Shown here piece after piece: positions 63,603 through 64,000 of a stretch of 64,000 bases of DNA. Source of the DNA: Saitoella complicata NRRL Y-17804 (taxonomy: Eukaryota > Ascomycota > Saitoellomycetes > Saitoellales > Saitoellaceae); contig NW_017567012.1 of NCBI RefSeq assembly GCF_001661265.1, forward strand, positions 1 to 64,000, in the 5' to 3' direction. Each line of letters opens with the position of its first letter. The stretch's first letter is position 1. The notes beneath the pieces are model-generated. The model had not been told where the DNA came from. It saw nothing but the letters and a program-made list of their open reading frames with translations, and made no database searches. A program made the position numbers and the translations under genes.

Positions 63603-64000
63603 CATAATCATCGATCCCCATCCACCCCGCATCCCCCAAACTCTCATTTTACGACTTTCCACTCGCCCGAACCGTTGCATGTCCGGGGTACACCGGACCA
63701 CCGGCTCCCCTGCGCAGACGCATTCACAGCGCGACCCCAGAAGAGTCGGAACAACGGAAGAATGAAACTAAACCCGACCATAAGGTGAAAAGCGAGGTTA
63801 GAAGCTTAATGGCCTGTAGGTAGCCATGATTAGAGTTGGGAGAAGTGTGGGGAAGCTACACCCCCGCACTCTGTCGCCGCGGTCGTCGGTCGTGCGTGAG
63901 CTGTCCATGGCATGAGGAGTGAGAAGAGGGCAGGGAAGAAAGGAGCAAGGTGGCGATCGCCTGTTTTCGTCGATGTCGAGAGATGGCTTTTGGCGGAGCT
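63603..64000. other. Intergenic region at window end, no gene seen
   Basis: 398 bp downstream of the DUS gene. It contains no coding signal or repeat that I can support; the window ends inside it. Confidence 0.4.

Overview
This window is a chromosome end of a filamentous ascomycete fungus, most likely Pezizomycotina. Position 1 opens directly in a perfect C-rich CCCTAA telomere array (about 20 units). The genes behind it are a typical gene-dense fungal set: eisosome proteins (PIL1 and a SUR7/PalI protein), alpha-aminoadipate lysine synthesis (LYS12), PPZ-type phosphatase, and a chitinase with fungal-style carbohydrate-binding modules. Most introns that can be placed are 49-63 nt, GT..AG with CTAAC/CTGAC-like branch sites. 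No transposons, retroelements, CRISPR arrays, rRNA or convincing tRNA genes were seen.

Layout. 1-1 kb: telomere and a very short gene-free subtelomere. 1-3 kb: secreted GH18 chitinase. 4.8-15 kb: a hypothetical gene, mitoribosomal mL58, LYS12, a multi-exon RS-rich gene, nicotinate phosphoribosyltransferase, PIL1 and a conserved hypothetical. 15.4-19.4 kb: three tandem, same-strand paralogues of a small secreted Cys-containing protein in different states of integrity, in an otherwise gene-poor stretch. 20.3-29.9 kb: SAC1, NOP7, APN1, a two-TM protein and PPZ1. 31-43 kb: a ubiquitin-specific protease, a 1582-residue two-zinc-finger protein with an internal repeat, mitoribosomal bL36m and the RAD2/XPG nuclease. 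43.7-54 kb: WDR6/TRM734, RPS11 (uS17), a SUR7-family protein, an F-box protein, a tiny spliced RING protein and a G1-type cyclin. 53.9-58.4 kb: a 4.4-kb stretch without a recognisable gene, upstream of the cyclin. 58.4-63.6 kb: KNL1/Spc105 and a tRNA-dihydrouridine synthase.

Most of the window is core eukaryotic housekeeping with no operon-like functional clustering; several head-to-head pairs share short promoters (mL58/LYS12, bL36m/RAD2, RPS11/SUR7-like, KNL1/DUS). The points most worth a second look are the secreted-paralogue cluster, the undescribed repeat module in the 1582-residue protein, the exon-level duplication in the RS-rich gene, first coding exons consisting only of ATG (PIL1 and probably the UBP), the altered catalytic signature of the chitinase, the extended MELT-like array of KNL1 and the long empty region upstream of the cyclin. 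I did not find a clearly new multi-gene system.
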